Below are positions 1 through 6,756 of a DNA stretch of 23,583 nt, piece by piece. This DNA is from Synechococcus sp. MED850. GTDB lineage: Bacteria; Cyanobacteriota; Cyanobacteriia; PCC-6307; Cyanobiaceae. Positions within the stretch are counted from its first letter, which is position 1, and every line of letters starts with the position of its first letter. Position numbers and translations under genes: made by a program. The stretch spans positions 22,224 to 45,806 of the forward strand of contig PAEP01000034.1 of the NCBI GenBank assembly GCA_002700765.1, in the 5' to 3' direction. The notes beneath the pieces were generated by a model. That model had not been told where the DNA came from. It ran no database searches and saw only the letters and a program-made list of their open reading frames with translations.

Positions 1-282
1 GGCGAGATCGAACTCAACGTCAACCGCCCTGTCACCACTGTGCATGTGGCGAACACAGGCGATCGTCCGGTGCAGGTTGGCTCCCATTTTCACTTCTTCG
101 AAGCGAACGCCGCACTGCAGTTCGATCGAGACACGGCCCGAGGCCAACGGCTCGACATCCCCGCCGGAACGGCGATTCGCTTTGAACCCGGTGACAGCCG
201 TGACGTGCAGCTGATTCCCTTTGCCGGTCACCGACGTGTTGTCGGCTTCAACGGCCGCATCAACGGACCCCTCGACGCCTGA
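1..282 (+). CDS. ureB: Urease beta subunit, 3' part (5' end outside window)
   Basis: The reading frame is open from base 1 and ends at the TGA at 280-282, giving about 93 residues. It encodes the small beta subunit of urease, the cytoplasmic nickel enzyme that hydrolyses urea to ammonia and carbamate. The segment [22 protein letters not shown], followed by [16 protein letters not shown] and a [16 protein letters not shown] tail, is the diagnostic UreB core and C-terminus. Usual UreB length is about 100-110 residues, so only roughly the first 10-15 are missing. ureC starts three bases after the stop, so the two are certainly cotranscribed. The rest of the urease operon (ureD, ureA) would be expected to the left, but this cannot be seen. 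Confidence 0.97.
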   Translation, partial: GEIELNVNRPVTTVHVANTGDRPVQVGSHFHFFEANAALQFDRDTARGQRLDIPAGTAIRFEPGDSRDVQLIPFAGHRRVVGFNGRINGPLDA

Positions 283-285
283 TTC

Positions 286-1995
286 ATGCCCTACCGCATT
301 ACCCGACAGGCTTACGCCGAAACTTACGGCCCCACCACTGGCGACAGAGTCCGTCTTGCTGACACCGAGCTGATCCTCGAAGTTGAAAAGGACTTCACCG
401 TCTATGGCGATGAAGTGAAATTCGGTGGTGGAAAGGTGATCCGCGACGGCATGGGTCAGTCGCAGACCTCCCGCGCCGATGGTGCCGTCGACACCGTGAT
501 CACCAACGCCCTGATCCTGGATTGGTGGGGCATCGTCAAAGCGGATGTGGGCCTCAAGGACGGTCGCATCGTCGGCATCGGCAAAGCCGGTAACCCCGAC
601 ACTCAGGAAGGGGTGACGATCGTCGTGGGACCTGGAACCGAAGCGATCGCCGGAGAGGGTCACATCCTCACGGCCGGAGGTATCGACACCCACATTCACT
701 TCATCTGTCCGCAGCAGATCGAAACCGCCCTGGCCAGCGGCGTCACCACACTGATGGGGGGCGGGACCGGACCCGCCACGGGGACCAATGCCACCACCTG
801 CACCCCCGGCGCTTTTCACATCGGCCGCATGCTCCAGGCCGCTGAAGCCTTCCCTGTGAACCTCGGCTTCTTCGGCAAGGGCAACGCCAGTACACCCGAG
901 GCACTTGAAGAGCAGGTGCGCGCCGGTGCCTGCGGCCTCAAGCTGCATGAGGACTGGGGCACCACACCAGCTGCAATCGATGCCTGCCTGTCGGTGGCCG
1001 ACCGCATGGATGTGCAGGTGTGCATCCACACCGACACCCTGAATGAAGCCGGCTTCGTGGAGGACACGATCGCCGCCATCAAAGGACGCACCATTCACAC
1101 CTTCCACACCGAGGGCGCGGGTGGGGGGCACGCCCCGGACATCATCAAAATCTGCGGCGAAGCGAACGTGCTGCCCAGCAGCACCAATCCAACCCGTCCT
1201 TACACCCGCAACACGCTCGAGGAGCACCTCGACATGCTGATGGTGTGCCACCACCTGGATCCAAAGATCCCCGAGGACGTGGCCTTCGCTGAATCCAGGA
1301 TTCGCCGCGAAACAATCGCTGCCGAAGACATCCTCCACGACCTCGGAGCGTTTTCGATCATCGCCAGTGACTCCCAGGCGATGGGCCGCGTGGGCGAGGT
1401 GATCACTCGCACCTTCCAGACAGCTCACAAAATGAAAGTTCAGCGCGGAGCGCTACCGGAGGACTCCAGTCGAAATGACAACCACCGCCTGAAGCGATAC
1501 ATCGCCAAGGTCACCATTAATCCGGCGCTTGCCCATGGGATCAGCGGTCATGTTGGTTCGGTGGAGACAGGCAAACTGGCCGATCTCGTGCTTTGGAAGC
1601 CAGGCTTCTTCGCCATCCGCCCGGAGCTGGTGATCAAGGGTGGCTCGATCGTCTGGGCCCAGATGGGTGATGCCAACGCCTCCATCCCCACACCTGGCCC
1701 TGTTCATGGTCGTCCCATGTTCGGCGCCTTCGGCAAGGCCCTTGCGCCTGGATGTCTGACCTTCGTCAGCGAAGCTGCCATCGATGCCGATGTTCAGACC
1801 CAACTGGGGCTCAGCCGCCAATGTCTTGCAGTGAAGGAGACCAGAAGCGTTGGCAAGAGTGCACTCAAACTCAACAACGCTCTTCCAAAGATGGACGTGG
1901 ATCCAGAAACTTACGAAGTGTTTGCAGACGGCGAACACCTCACCTGCGAACCTGCAGACGTGCTTCCGCTCGCACAACGCTATCTGCTGCTTTGA
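286..1995 (+). CDS. ureC: Urease alpha (catalytic) subunit
   Basis: Complete 569-residue catalytic subunit of urease, at the usual family length. All active-site residues can be placed with a constant +2 offset from Klebsiella UreC. Nickel ligands are His136 and His138 (in THIHF), the carbamylated Lys219 (GLKLHEDWG), His248 (CIHTDT), His274 ([15 protein letters not shown]) and Asp362 (ASDSQAMGR). The catalytic flap histidine is His322 in MVCHHLD. The enzyme acts in the cytoplasm with UreA and UreB and needs the UreD/E/F/G nickel chaperones, which lie outside this window. It starts three bases after ureB. It ends only four bases from the stop of the convergent hydrolase gene, so no separate terminator fits between them. 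Nothing appears degraded. Confidence 0.99.
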   Translation: MPYRITRQAYAETYGPTTGDRVRLADTELILEVEKDFTVYGDEVKFGGGKVIRDGMGQSQTSRADGAVDTVITNALILDWWGIVKADVGLKDGRIVGIGKAGNPDTQEGVTIVVGPGTEAIAGEGHILTAGGIDTHIHFICPQQIETALASGVTTLMGGGTGPATGTNATTCTPGAFHIGRMLQAAEAFPVNLGFFGKGNASTPEALEEQVRAGACGLKLHEDWGTTPAAIDACLSVADRMDVQVCIHTDTLNEAGFVEDTIAAIKGRTIHTFHTEGAGGGHAPDIIKICGEANVLPSSTNPTRPYTRNTLEEHLDMLMVCHHLDPKIPEDVAFAESRIRRETIAAEDILHDLGAFSIIASDSQAMGRVGEVITRTFQTAHKMKVQRGALPEDSSRNDNHRLKRYIAKVTINPALAHGISGHVGSVETGKLADLVLWKPGFFAIRPELVIKGGSIVWAQMGDANASIPTPGPVHGRPMFGAFGKALAPGCLTFVSEAAIDADVQTQLGLSRQCLAVKETRSVGKSALKLNNALPKMDVDPETYEVFADGEHLTCEPADVLPLAQRYLLL

Positions 1996-1999
1996 TTCT

Positions 2000-3583
2000 T
2001 CAAGGCACTTCCGCGAGGCCGGGCTCCACCTGCTTCAACTGGGGCATGGTCAGTGTGGACCGCAACAACAACGGCAACGGTTCCGATCCAACCACAACAC
2101 CGGCCTCCGGAGAATGAATCAGTGGTGGTTCAGCGGTGGCCCCCAACAGATGACGGTCAAAGAAAAGCTTGGCTAATCCCTGAAGTTCTGTTCTGGCCAA
2201 GGGTTGATCAGGACCGATCACAACTTTCGGCAGATCAGAGGTGCCATCAAGGAAGGAGAGGTGGGTCCCGTTGTTCTGAACAGCCAGAACCGATCCAGGC
2301 GAGCGAATCGCCGTAAAAGGGATGAGTTGTTGAGAAATCGGAGGCGCAAAAATATCTTTCAAACCAGCGATCACCAGAAAAGGAACATCGACCTGAGCCA
2401 TCGATCTGCTGCTGAAGATGGGATTGGTCACTGGATTCACCGCAACTGCCACCTTCACCCTTGGGTCGCGGAAATTCGCTCTCTTCACCACACGACCTGG
2501 AGCCGCACACTGCCAGACAACAGCAGGATTCAGCACCACCGTGGACGGGTCGTCCAGCTGCCGACAGACCTTGACGAGATTGGGCCAGTCGAGCTGCGCT
2601 CCGGCAAGCGCGGTCACGGTGTAACCACCAAGGGATTGACCAAGCAATCCCACCCGCTGGGTATCAACGCGGGAACCCCACCGCGAACGGACCTGATCAA
2701 TCAGATCGCTGACGGTGATGGGTTGTCGGTACCACGCGTTGGCGGGCGGTATCGCACCACTCCCTTCAATCGCTGCCGTCACCGTGTCTGCACTGGTAAA
2801 GGGGAAATCAAGCGATGCCACCGCATAACCATGACTGGCCAGGGTTTTGCCGACATAGAGCAGAGCATTCATGTCGGTGTTCAGCCCCGGAGCGAGGACC
2901 ACCAGAGGGGACCGCATGGACGGGCGCGCTGACTCAGGCAGAAAAATCCCTGCCTTGATGCGGTCAACAACTCGTCCCTTGAATTGAAATGGAATCTCCT
3001 TGAATGTGATGGAACCGCTGCGTGCAGCCGCTGAAAGATCCGGGCCTGTCCCGGGCGCCCCATTCAAACTGGACAAACGACTGAACAACGTGTTCTGAAG
3101 ATTGAACTCACGAGAAAGGGTTTGAGCCAATGAACCGACCGCACCGAGGTTGACCGGAAGACTGGGAAGCGGATAAGCCTGGAGCACATCAATGAGCCGA
3201 AGGCTGCCGTTGTTGGATGCAGCCAGAATCAATGCCGATGAAAGTGCATCTAAAGCAACATCCGGCGGTTGATTCAACAGCTTGACCAATTGCTCAATTG
3301 AACGTTTGCCAAGTGCTGTTCCCAGAAAGTTAGATGCCATCACCCCGTCTACAGGAGCAGCCTGGTTGAGTGCTTTTTGCAAAGCCTGCCGCTCCGAAGG
3401 TTTCAAAAAACGCAATGCTTCACGAAGATCGGAACCCGGAGCCTTGCCAGCAGCGAAACTGACAAGCTCTGCAATCGGTATCGATCGCTCGAATTCACCA
3501 AGCTGAAAACGAACCAGCTCAGCGGCAGAGCCTGGAGTGGCGACTGCTGCGCTGGCAAAAACTGCGAAGAGAAATCGCTTCAT
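2000..3583 (-). CDS. Exported DUF1400-type alpha/beta hydrolase
   Basis: A 527-residue protein starting MKRFLFAVFASAAVA, a short basic and hydrophobic signal peptide with a likely AxA-type cleavage (GSA-A) near residue 20. An N-terminal helical region (about 21-200, including the motifs SIPIAEL and FLKPSERQALQKAL) resembles the cyanobacterial DUF1400 domain. It is followed by an alpha/beta-hydrolase fold. The nucleophile elbow is GQSLGG (315-320, Ser317); Asp410 (GLKD) and His441 (NGTHLSF) are the likely acid and base. The family resembles dienelactone hydrolases and platelet-activating-factor acetylhydrolases, so an ester or lipid substrate in the periplasm or thylakoid lumen is plausible but unproven. 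The frame is open further upstream to 3922, but that extension runs through the divergent amidotransferase gene; an ATG at 3598 is an alternative start. It converges on ureC. Confidence 0.9.
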   Translation of the reverse strand: MKRFLFAVFASAAVATPGSAAELVRFQLGEFERSIPIAELVSFAAGKAPGSDLREALRFLKPSERQALQKALNQAAPVDGVMASNFLGTALGKRSIEQLVKLLNQPPDVALDALSSALILAASNNGSLRLIDVLQAYPLPSLPVNLGAVGSLAQTLSREFNLQNTLFSRLSSLNGAPGTGPDLSAAARSGSITFKEIPFQFKGRVVDRIKAGIFLPESARPSMRSPLVVLAPGLNTDMNALLYVGKTLASHGYAVASLDFPFTSADTVTAAIEGSGAIPPANAWYRQPITVSDLIDQVRSRWGSRVDTQRVGLLGQSLGGYTVTALAGAQLDWPNLVKVCRQLDDPSTVVLNPAVVWQCAAPGRVVKRANFRDPRVKVAVAVNPVTNPIFSSRSMAQVDVPFLVIAGLKDIFAPPISQQLIPFTAIRSPGSVLAVQNNGTHLSFLDGTSDLPKVVIGPDQPLARTELQGLAKLFFDRHLLGATAEPPLIHSPEAGVVVGSEPLPLLLRSTLTMPQLKQVEPGLAEVP

Positions 3584-3633
3584 CCAACACCGATCCATTA
3601 GGAAAAGAGTAAGGAAACATCGCAAAATTTTTT

Positions 3634-4386
3634 GTGACGACCAAACTCCTGGTGCTGCAACATGTGGATCGGGAAGGTCCAGATCTGATTGCGAATCTGG
3701 CCATCTCCCGAGGAATGACCATCGAGACCCTGCGCCCCGATCAGGGGGATCCTTTGCCGGATCCGGATGGATGCAACAACACGATCGCACTGATCCTGGG
3801 AGGACCGATGGGAGTGTCAGATCGAAACCGACCCTCCATGGCCTGGCTTCAACGGGAGTTGGATTGGTTGACGGTCTGGCATCAGAGGAGGCAACCGGTC
3901 TGCGGGATCTGCCTTGGTGCACAGCTGCTGGCCACAGCAGCCGGAGGCTCAGTGGAAACGCTCACGGTGGGAACTCCTCCACAACCGTTCATGGAAGTCG
4001 GCATCGGAGCGATCCACTGGCTGGCTGATCCAAAAGAGCATCCACTCCTTCTGGGCATGAACCCAAGCGACCTTGTCCTGCATTGGCACGGCGATCGCAT
4101 CCAACTGCCCACGGAAGCCGAGCTGCTTGGCTCATCCCTGCATTGCCCTGAGCAGGTGTTCAGGATTGGTCGGCATGCCATCGGCTTGCAGTGCCACCTG
4201 GAAACAGCCGATTCGAGCGTGAAGCGTTGGATCGCAGAAGACCGCGACTACGTGGTTCAAGCCCTTGGTCCCCACGGACCCACCCAGCTTCAGGAGCAGT
4301 GGGATCGTCTCGGCCCACAACTGCAACGGCAGGGGCGGCAATTGTTCAACACCATTTTCGATGCGCTGAGCAAGTCGCAACCATGA
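3634..4386 (+). CDS. Class I glutamine amidotransferase-like protein (GMP synthase GATase type)
   Basis: A 250-residue stand-alone glutamine amidotransferase domain. The nucleophile Cys93 sits in VCGICLGAQLLA, and the His188-x-Glu190 pair in QCHLE completes the triad. LILGGPMGV (53-61) forms the oxyanion strand, and LHWHGDRIQLP (149-159) is the segment typical of GMP-synthase-like stand-alone GATases. Such enzymes release ammonia from glutamine or act as gamma-glutamyl hydrolases; the acceptor is unknown and no synthetase domain is attached. GTG at 3634 is the only plausible start because an in-frame stop lies at 3610-3612 and the first ATG falls inside the domain. No good Shine-Dalgarno sequence is visible. 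It is divergent from the DUF1400 hydrolase, with a gap of only 50 bases. Confidence 0.9.
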   Translation: MTTKLLVLQHVDREGPDLIANLAISRGMTIETLRPDQGDPLPDPDGCNNTIALILGGPMGVSDRNRPSMAWLQRELDWLTVWHQRRQPVCGICLGAQLLATAAGGSVETLTVGTPPQPFMEVGIGAIHWLADPKEHPLLLGMNPSDLVLHWHGDRIQLPTEAELLGSSLHCPEQVFRIGRHAIGLQCHLETADSSVKRWIAEDRDYVVQALGPHGPTQLQEQWDRLGPQLQRQGRQLFNTIFDALSKSQP

Positions 4387-4399
4387 GCACTTAAGCTCT

Positions 4400-4413
4400 G
4401 TATCGGTTGCTAC
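4400..4413. promoter_or_regulatory. Exact NtcA-type site (GTA-N8-TAC)
   Basis: GTATCGGTTGCTAC matches the NtcA consensus GTA-N8-TAC exactly. It ends 38 bases before the ATG of the 70-residue gene at 4452. A TAGAAT hexamer (4423-4428) lies nine bases downstream. The activating NtcA layout has about 22 bases there, so if TAGAAT is the -10 box, bound NtcA would cover the -35 region and more likely repress. The six fixed bases recur by chance about every 4 kb, so the placement is what makes this worth noting. Confidence 0.5.
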
Positions 4414-4414
4414 C

Positions 4415-4428
4415 TCTAGCGCTAGAAT
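4415..4428 (+). promoter_or_regulatory. Candidate -10 element within a 12-bp palindrome
   Basis: TAGAAT at 4423-4428 is a good -10 hexamer 23 bases before the ATG at 4452. Its first four bases form the right edge of a perfect 12-bp palindrome, TCTAGCGCTAGA (4415-4426). No clear -35 is seen at the usual spacing. A purine-rich GACGAGGGAG stretch (4434-4443) could serve as ribosome binding site. Confidence 0.35.
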
Positions 4429-4451
4429 GTTGAGACGAGGGAGTCAACAGC

Positions 4452-4664
4452 ATGAGCCAAGTTTTTTTCAGCAAATTGATTGATGCCTGCGAACGCGATT
4501 GGATTCCCGAACAGGACGATGTTCTTTTCGGCGAACGCTGTTCAAACAAAGCGGTCTCCGGTGACCTGAAACGCCTCATCTACCGCCACAGAAACAATCC
4601 GCGGCCGACCGACGCACAATGGACCGTCAAGGGATTTCAATCATTATTGTCACGTCAACGCTGA
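4452..4664 (+). CDS. Small protein of unknown function (70 aa)
   Basis: I do not recognise this 70-residue soluble, charged protein. It has no membrane segment or signal peptide. It begins MSQVFFSKLIDACERDW, has two cysteines (one in FGERCSNKAV), a basic central stretch (KRLIYRHRNNPRP) and a tryptophan-containing end (QWTVKGFQSLLSRQR). Support for it being real: an ATG preceded by the purine-rich GACGAGGGAG (4434-4443), a -10-like box, an exact NtcA-type palindrome upstream, and no competing gene on the other strand. It stands alone between the amidotransferase and the convergent DUF1028 gene. The NtcA-type site suggests nitrogen-dependent expression, possibly as a small regulator or adaptor, but that is inference. 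Confidence 0.7.
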   Translation: MSQVFFSKLIDACERDWIPEQDDVLFGERCSNKAVSGDLKRLIYRHRNNPRPTDAQWTVKGFQSLLSRQR

Positions 4665-4701
4665 TGAACTTGATTGGGATCGACTAAGCGTATTGAAGCT
4701 G

Positions 4702-5376
4702 TTAAGCAACCAACCGGTTGAGCATCGGTAGTTCTGAGAGCTCATCGCGCCATTGCTGAGCCCAGAGATCTTGGCTGCGTTCATAGAGCTCCATCAATTC
4801 ATCAACAGCCTTTTCGCGGAAATCAACCCGTAGATCAAGCAATGGAAAGGCTGCCTCACCGCTGACCTGTACAGCGGCGGACGTGGATGTTTGAGCACGA
4901 TGATCGCCTCCAGACGCTTCGCCGGCCTGCAACGCCAGCATCAATCGTCGGCCCAGTTTGAGGCTTGGATTGCTTGTCAAAAAGGCCTGTTCCATTGCCT
5001 CCAAAACGGATTCATCGGTCAGATAATTTCCTGCAACGGACAGATTGCGACGATGTCGATGTCCCGCCCATGCTCCGCAGTCACAGCCTGTCCAACAGGC
5101 CGTCCTGCCATCAAGGTCGATGAGATGAAATTGGCGCCGATCCCGATGCACATCATCCGCCAGGAGACTGTTCAGAACTTCATCAGCATCAGCACTCTGT
5201 TCAAGACGCTCCAGTCCACAGATCCCCAAATATGGATTGGTGTGAGCCTGCGTTGCAACGGCCCCAACCCCTGATCGAATGTGGGGAACCGTGGAACCAA
5301 CGGCCAAATGGCACGTTGCCACGGCCACCCCGAAGCGTCCGTTGTTGGGATCACGTGCAACGATCGAAAAGGTCAT
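4702..5376 (-). CDS. DUF1028 family protein (putative Ntn-hydrolase)
   Basis: A 224-residue protein beginning MTFSIVARDPNNGRFGVAVAT, the typical DUF1028 N-terminus, with the family features GVGAVATQAHTNP, RRQFHLIDLDG, SVAGNYL, LQAGEASGGDHR and LLDLRVDF. DUF1028 proteins are thought to have an Ntn-hydrolase fold. The Thr2 exposed after Met removal could be the nucleophile; the substrate is unknown. The start is fixed by homology and by an ATGA overlap with the upstream hydrolase gene (its TGA and this ATG share 5373-5376), which implies translational coupling. The frame stays open 46 codons upstream, but that stretch belongs to the hydrolase. Pairing with an amidase suggests both act on one amide or ureide substrate. 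Confidence 0.88.
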   Translation of the reverse strand: MTFSIVARDPNNGRFGVAVATCHLAVGSTVPHIRSGVGAVATQAHTNPYLGICGLERLEQSADADEVLNSLLADDVHRDRRQFHLIDLDGRTACWTGCDCGAWAGHRHRRNLSVAGNYLTDESVLEAMEQAFLTSNPSLKLGRRLMLALQAGEASGGDHRAQTSTSAAVQVSGEAAFPLLDLRVDFREKAVDELMELYERSQDLWAQQWRDELSELPMLNRLVA

Positions 5377-6662
5377 GCGAGGGAGCGATCCAATCGTTGC
5401 AAGACCTCCAGCAACACCGCAGTCCCTTCCCAGCACTGTTCTTCGCTGGTGAATTCCGCTGCCGAGTGGCTGAATCCGCCCTTGCTCGGCACAAAGATCA
5501 TTCCCATCGGCCAACGGCGGCCGACTTCTTGAGCGTCATGGCTTGCACGACTGGGCAAACGACTGTGACTGAGGCCGAGAGATTGGGCTGATGCCTCAAT
5601 CATGGCCATCACATCAGCATGGGCTGGTGTGGGTGCCACCTCAAACTGGGGATCAAGACAGATCGCACAGCCGGTCTGCTCCCCGATGGTCTCGAGAGAC
5701 TGCATCAGTTGGGTGACGAGCTGATCCAGCACTGATGGATTCAGATCGCGCAGATCAACCGTCAACGTGACAGAACCAGGTACGACGTTGGCGGCGTTGG
5801 GCCACACCTCAAGACGACCGACGGTGGCGACCGGGTCTCCCGGATGCTCAACAGCCATCGATTCAATGGCGAGCACAATCCGCGAGGCGGCAACAAGTGC
5901 GTCCTGGCGCAGGTCCATCGGCGTGGTCCCCGCATGGTTGGCCTGACCACGCACTCGGATGCTGAAACGACGCTGACCAACAACCCCTTCAACAACTCCA
6001 ATCGAATGGCCGCGCTGCTCAAGAACAGCACCCTGCTCAACATGCAATTCCAGAAAAGCAGCGACAGCTGTCTCTGCCCGTTGTGCTGAAGACAACGACG
6101 GCCAGTGACCACCGATCCGAGCAAGGTTCGCTTCAATCGACTCGCCATTGCTAGTGGCGTAGTCGCTAGGGCAATCAGAAGCCGTACCAACCAGACCTTT
6201 GCAGCCCACCATCGTGGACTCCTCGTCCGCAAAGGCGATCAACTCCAACGGATGGCGGAGCTGAATGGCGTTGTCCTGCAGACTGCGAATCGCTTCAAGG
6301 CCGGCCAGGACACCCAGTGCTCCATCAAAACGTCCACCGGTCGGAACCGTGTCCAGATGGGAGCCGGTCAACAAGGCGGGCAATTCAGGATCAGAACCCT
6401 CAAGACGCCCGATCAAATTGCCGGCTGCATCAATACGAACGTTGAGACCGATGGCGGCCATCCACGCCGCCAACTGATCACGACCCTGCACATCCGTCTC
6501 TGAAAAGCCGCGACGACACACGCTCCCATCGGTTTGTAGGCCGATGGACGCCATCTCATTCAACGAGCGAACAAGCCTCGTTTTGTTGGGGCGGACAGCT
6601 GTTTTGCCTTCGGAAGTAAGCGCTGGTGCACTCTGCTGACGGAAGGAAAGCAACTGTTGCAA
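5373..6662 (-). CDS. M20-family N-carbamoyl-amino-acid / allantoate-type amidohydrolase
   Basis: About 429 residues of the zinc-dependent amidase, hydantoinase and carbamoylase family (relatives: allantoate amidohydrolase AllC, beta-ureidopropionase, N-carbamoyl-L-amino acid hydrolase). Metal ligands are visible: His102 and Asp113 (GSHLDTVPTGGRFDGALG), Glu148 (ADEEST), His207 (LELHVEQG) and His399 (GGFSHSAAEFT). The dimerisation-domain motif RGQANHAGTTPMDLRQDA is present. The reaction would release ammonia and CO2 from a carbamoylated or ureide compound, which fits the nitrogen theme. The exact substrate cannot be read. The start is uncertain: no in-frame ATG precedes the conserved domain, and a TTG at 6662 is the longest option. 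DUF1028 follows with an ATGA overlap. Confidence 0.88.
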   Translation of the reverse strand: MQQLLSFRQQSAPALTSEGKTAVRPNKTRLVRSLNEMASIGLQTDGSVCRRGFSETDVQGRDQLAAWMAAIGLNVRIDAAGNLIGRLEGSDPELPALLTGSHLDTVPTGGRFDGALGVLAGLEAIRSLQDNAIQLRHPLELIAFADEESTMVGCKGLVGTASDCPSDYATSNGESIEANLARIGGHWPSLSSAQRAETAVAAFLELHVEQGAVLEQRGHSIGVVEGVVGQRRFSIRVRGQANHAGTTPMDLRQDALVAASRIVLAIESMAVEHPGDPVATVGRLEVWPNAANVVPGSVTLTVDLRDLNPSVLDQLVTQLMQSLETIGEQTGCAICLDPQFEVAPTPAHADVMAMIEASAQSLGLSHSRLPSRASHDAQEVGRRWPMGMIFVPSKGGFSHSAAEFTSEEQCWEGTAVLLEVLQRLDRSLA

Positions 6663-6720
6663 GAATCTGCCCCACTCATAAGAAGACCTCTCACAATTGC
6701 TGAAAAGCTCTGAAAGGCCT

Positions 6721-6734
6721 GTAGTCAGCGCAAC
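6721..6734. promoter_or_regulatory. Near-consensus NtcA-type site upstream of the amidohydrolase
   Basis: Read on the minus strand this is GTT-N8-TAC, one mismatch from GTA-N8-TAC. It lies about 58 bases upstream of the TTG start of the amidohydrolase, in the 94-base gap after asnB. An AATTGT sequence (weak -10) falls about 22 bases downstream on that strand, the spacing expected for NtcA activation. The match is modest and could be chance. Confidence 0.2.
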
Positions 6735-6756
6735 TGTTTAACTCTCCACAAAGAAT

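Noticed and set aside
1453..1977. 174-codon open frame antisense to ureC
   Set aside because: It is a shadow of the GC-rich codon pattern of ureC and has no recognisable domain.
2204..2932. 242-codon open frame antisense to the DUF1400 hydrolase
   Set aside because: Arg/His-rich shadow with no family resemblance.
3584..3922. Upstream extension of the DUF1400 hydrolase reading frame by 113 codons
   Set aside because: It runs antisense through the glutamine amidotransferase gene, and the signal peptide starts cleanly at 3583.
5377..5514. Upstream extension of the DUF1028 frame
   Set aside because: It lies within the amidohydrolase gene; the DUF1028 family starts at MTFSIVARD, which coincides with the ATGA overlap.
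6561..6676. ATG (about 6676) upstream of the amidohydrolase suggesting a frameshifted start
   Set aside because: That ATG is in another frame and hits a stop after about 38 codons; nothing in it resembles the family N-terminus, so a frameshift is not supported.
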